A stretch of DNA of 14,052 nt from Robbsia sp050955065 (GTDB taxonomy: Bacteria > Pseudomonadota > Gammaproteobacteria > Burkholderiales > Burkholderiaceae): contig JBPBQT010000303.1 of NCBI GenBank assembly GCA_050955065.1, positions 1 through 14,052 of the forward strand, written 5' to 3'. Positions 13,889-14,052 of this stretch are shown one piece after another (within the stretch, counting starts at the first letter, position 1; every line of letters begins with the position of its first letter). The notes under the pieces were generated by a model. The model was not told the DNA's origin. It searched no databases and saw only the letters and a list, made by a program, of their open reading frames with translations. The position numbers and the translations under genes were made by a program.

Positions 13889-14052
13889 CGCCCTTCCTGT
13901 TGATGACCGTCGCCGTTGCCGGCATCCTGGCGCTCCTGGTCCTGGTGCTGAAGTACAAATTCCAGCCGTTCGTCGCGCTGATGCTCGTGAGCATCGTCGT
14001 CGCGCTCGTCGCCGGCGTCAAGCCCACCAGCCTGGTGTCGACGATCGAAGGA
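13885..14052 (+). CDS. GntP-family sugar-acid permease, N-terminal part (cut by window end)
   Basis: The first 56 codons of an inner-membrane transporter. Residues 3-22 form a hydrophobic first helix, followed by KYKFQPFVALMLVSIVVALVAG, the characteristic start of gluconate:H+ symporter (GntP) proteins, which are normally about 440-460 residues. GAGAG (13871-13875) lies nine bases before the ATG. E. coli YgbN, a GntP-type protein, closes the equivalent tetronate cluster, so import of threonate or a relative is the likely role. The hairpin at 13721-13758 and the 26-codon frame separate it from otnC. Confidence 0.85.
   Translation, partial: MTPFLLMTVAVAGILALLVLVLKYKFQPFVALMLVSIVVALVAGVKPTSLVSTIEG

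Noticed and set aside
1..14052. tRNA, rRNA, CRISPR arrays or complete insertion sequences
   Set aside because: No cloverleaf-like segments, regularly spaced repeats, transposase motifs or target-site duplications were seen on either strand.

Overview
The window is GC-rich DNA with densely packed sugar-acid and sulfonate genes. The gene content and arrangement suggest a Burkholderiales-type betaproteobacterium; this placement is inferred from gene order, protein resemblance and base composition, not from a marker gene.

Layout. (1) 258-2323: a two-gene unit, a short-chain dehydrogenase followed by D-galactonate dehydratase (dgoD), with a perfect inverted repeat just upstream that may be its operator. 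(2) 2366-3199, minus strand: a chloroperoxidase/esterase-type alpha/beta hydrolase, convergent with dgoD. (3) 3387-3581: a possible small one-helix membrane protein. (4) 3646-7579: a sulfonate-type ABC transport locus. A canonical ssuA-ssuC-ssuB operon on the plus strand is divided by a 358-bp intergenic region from a second, divergent SsuA-like binding protein. No ssuD monooxygenase or ssuE reductase is present. (5) 7726-8886: a YbjJ-like MFS transporter, followed by a 13-bp tandem repeat. (6) 9099-14052: a four-carbon sugar-acid (tetronate) catabolic locus with the E. coli ygbI-J-K-L-(M)-N logic: a YgbI-type DeoR regulator, ltnD, otnK, otnC and the start of a GntP-family permease cut by the window edge. 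The isomerase gene otnI (ygbM) is not between otnC and the permease.

How the genes work together. LtnD oxidises L-threonate (or a relative), OtnK phosphorylates the 3-oxo-tetronate, OtnC decarboxylates it to dihydroxyacetone phosphate, and the permease would import the acid under control of the DeoR regulator. dgoD and its SDR neighbour belong to D-galactose/D-galactonate breakdown. The ssu genes supply sulfonate sulfur or carbon.

The least expected content lies between the DeoR regulator and ltnD. A decayed HEPN/MNT toxin-antitoxin module sits on the minus strand: an mntA-like antitoxin gene with an intact GSX10DXD motif, broken by a one-base frameshift, followed by an ATGA overlap into a few codons that look like the start of a hepT toxin gene, the rest of which is missing. 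This roughly 0.85-kb islet separates the regulator from the genes it presumably controls. I did not find a convincing wholly new system. The best leads are this remnant, the otnC-gntP hairpin with a coupled 26-codon leader ORF, and the substituted active-site positions in OtnC.
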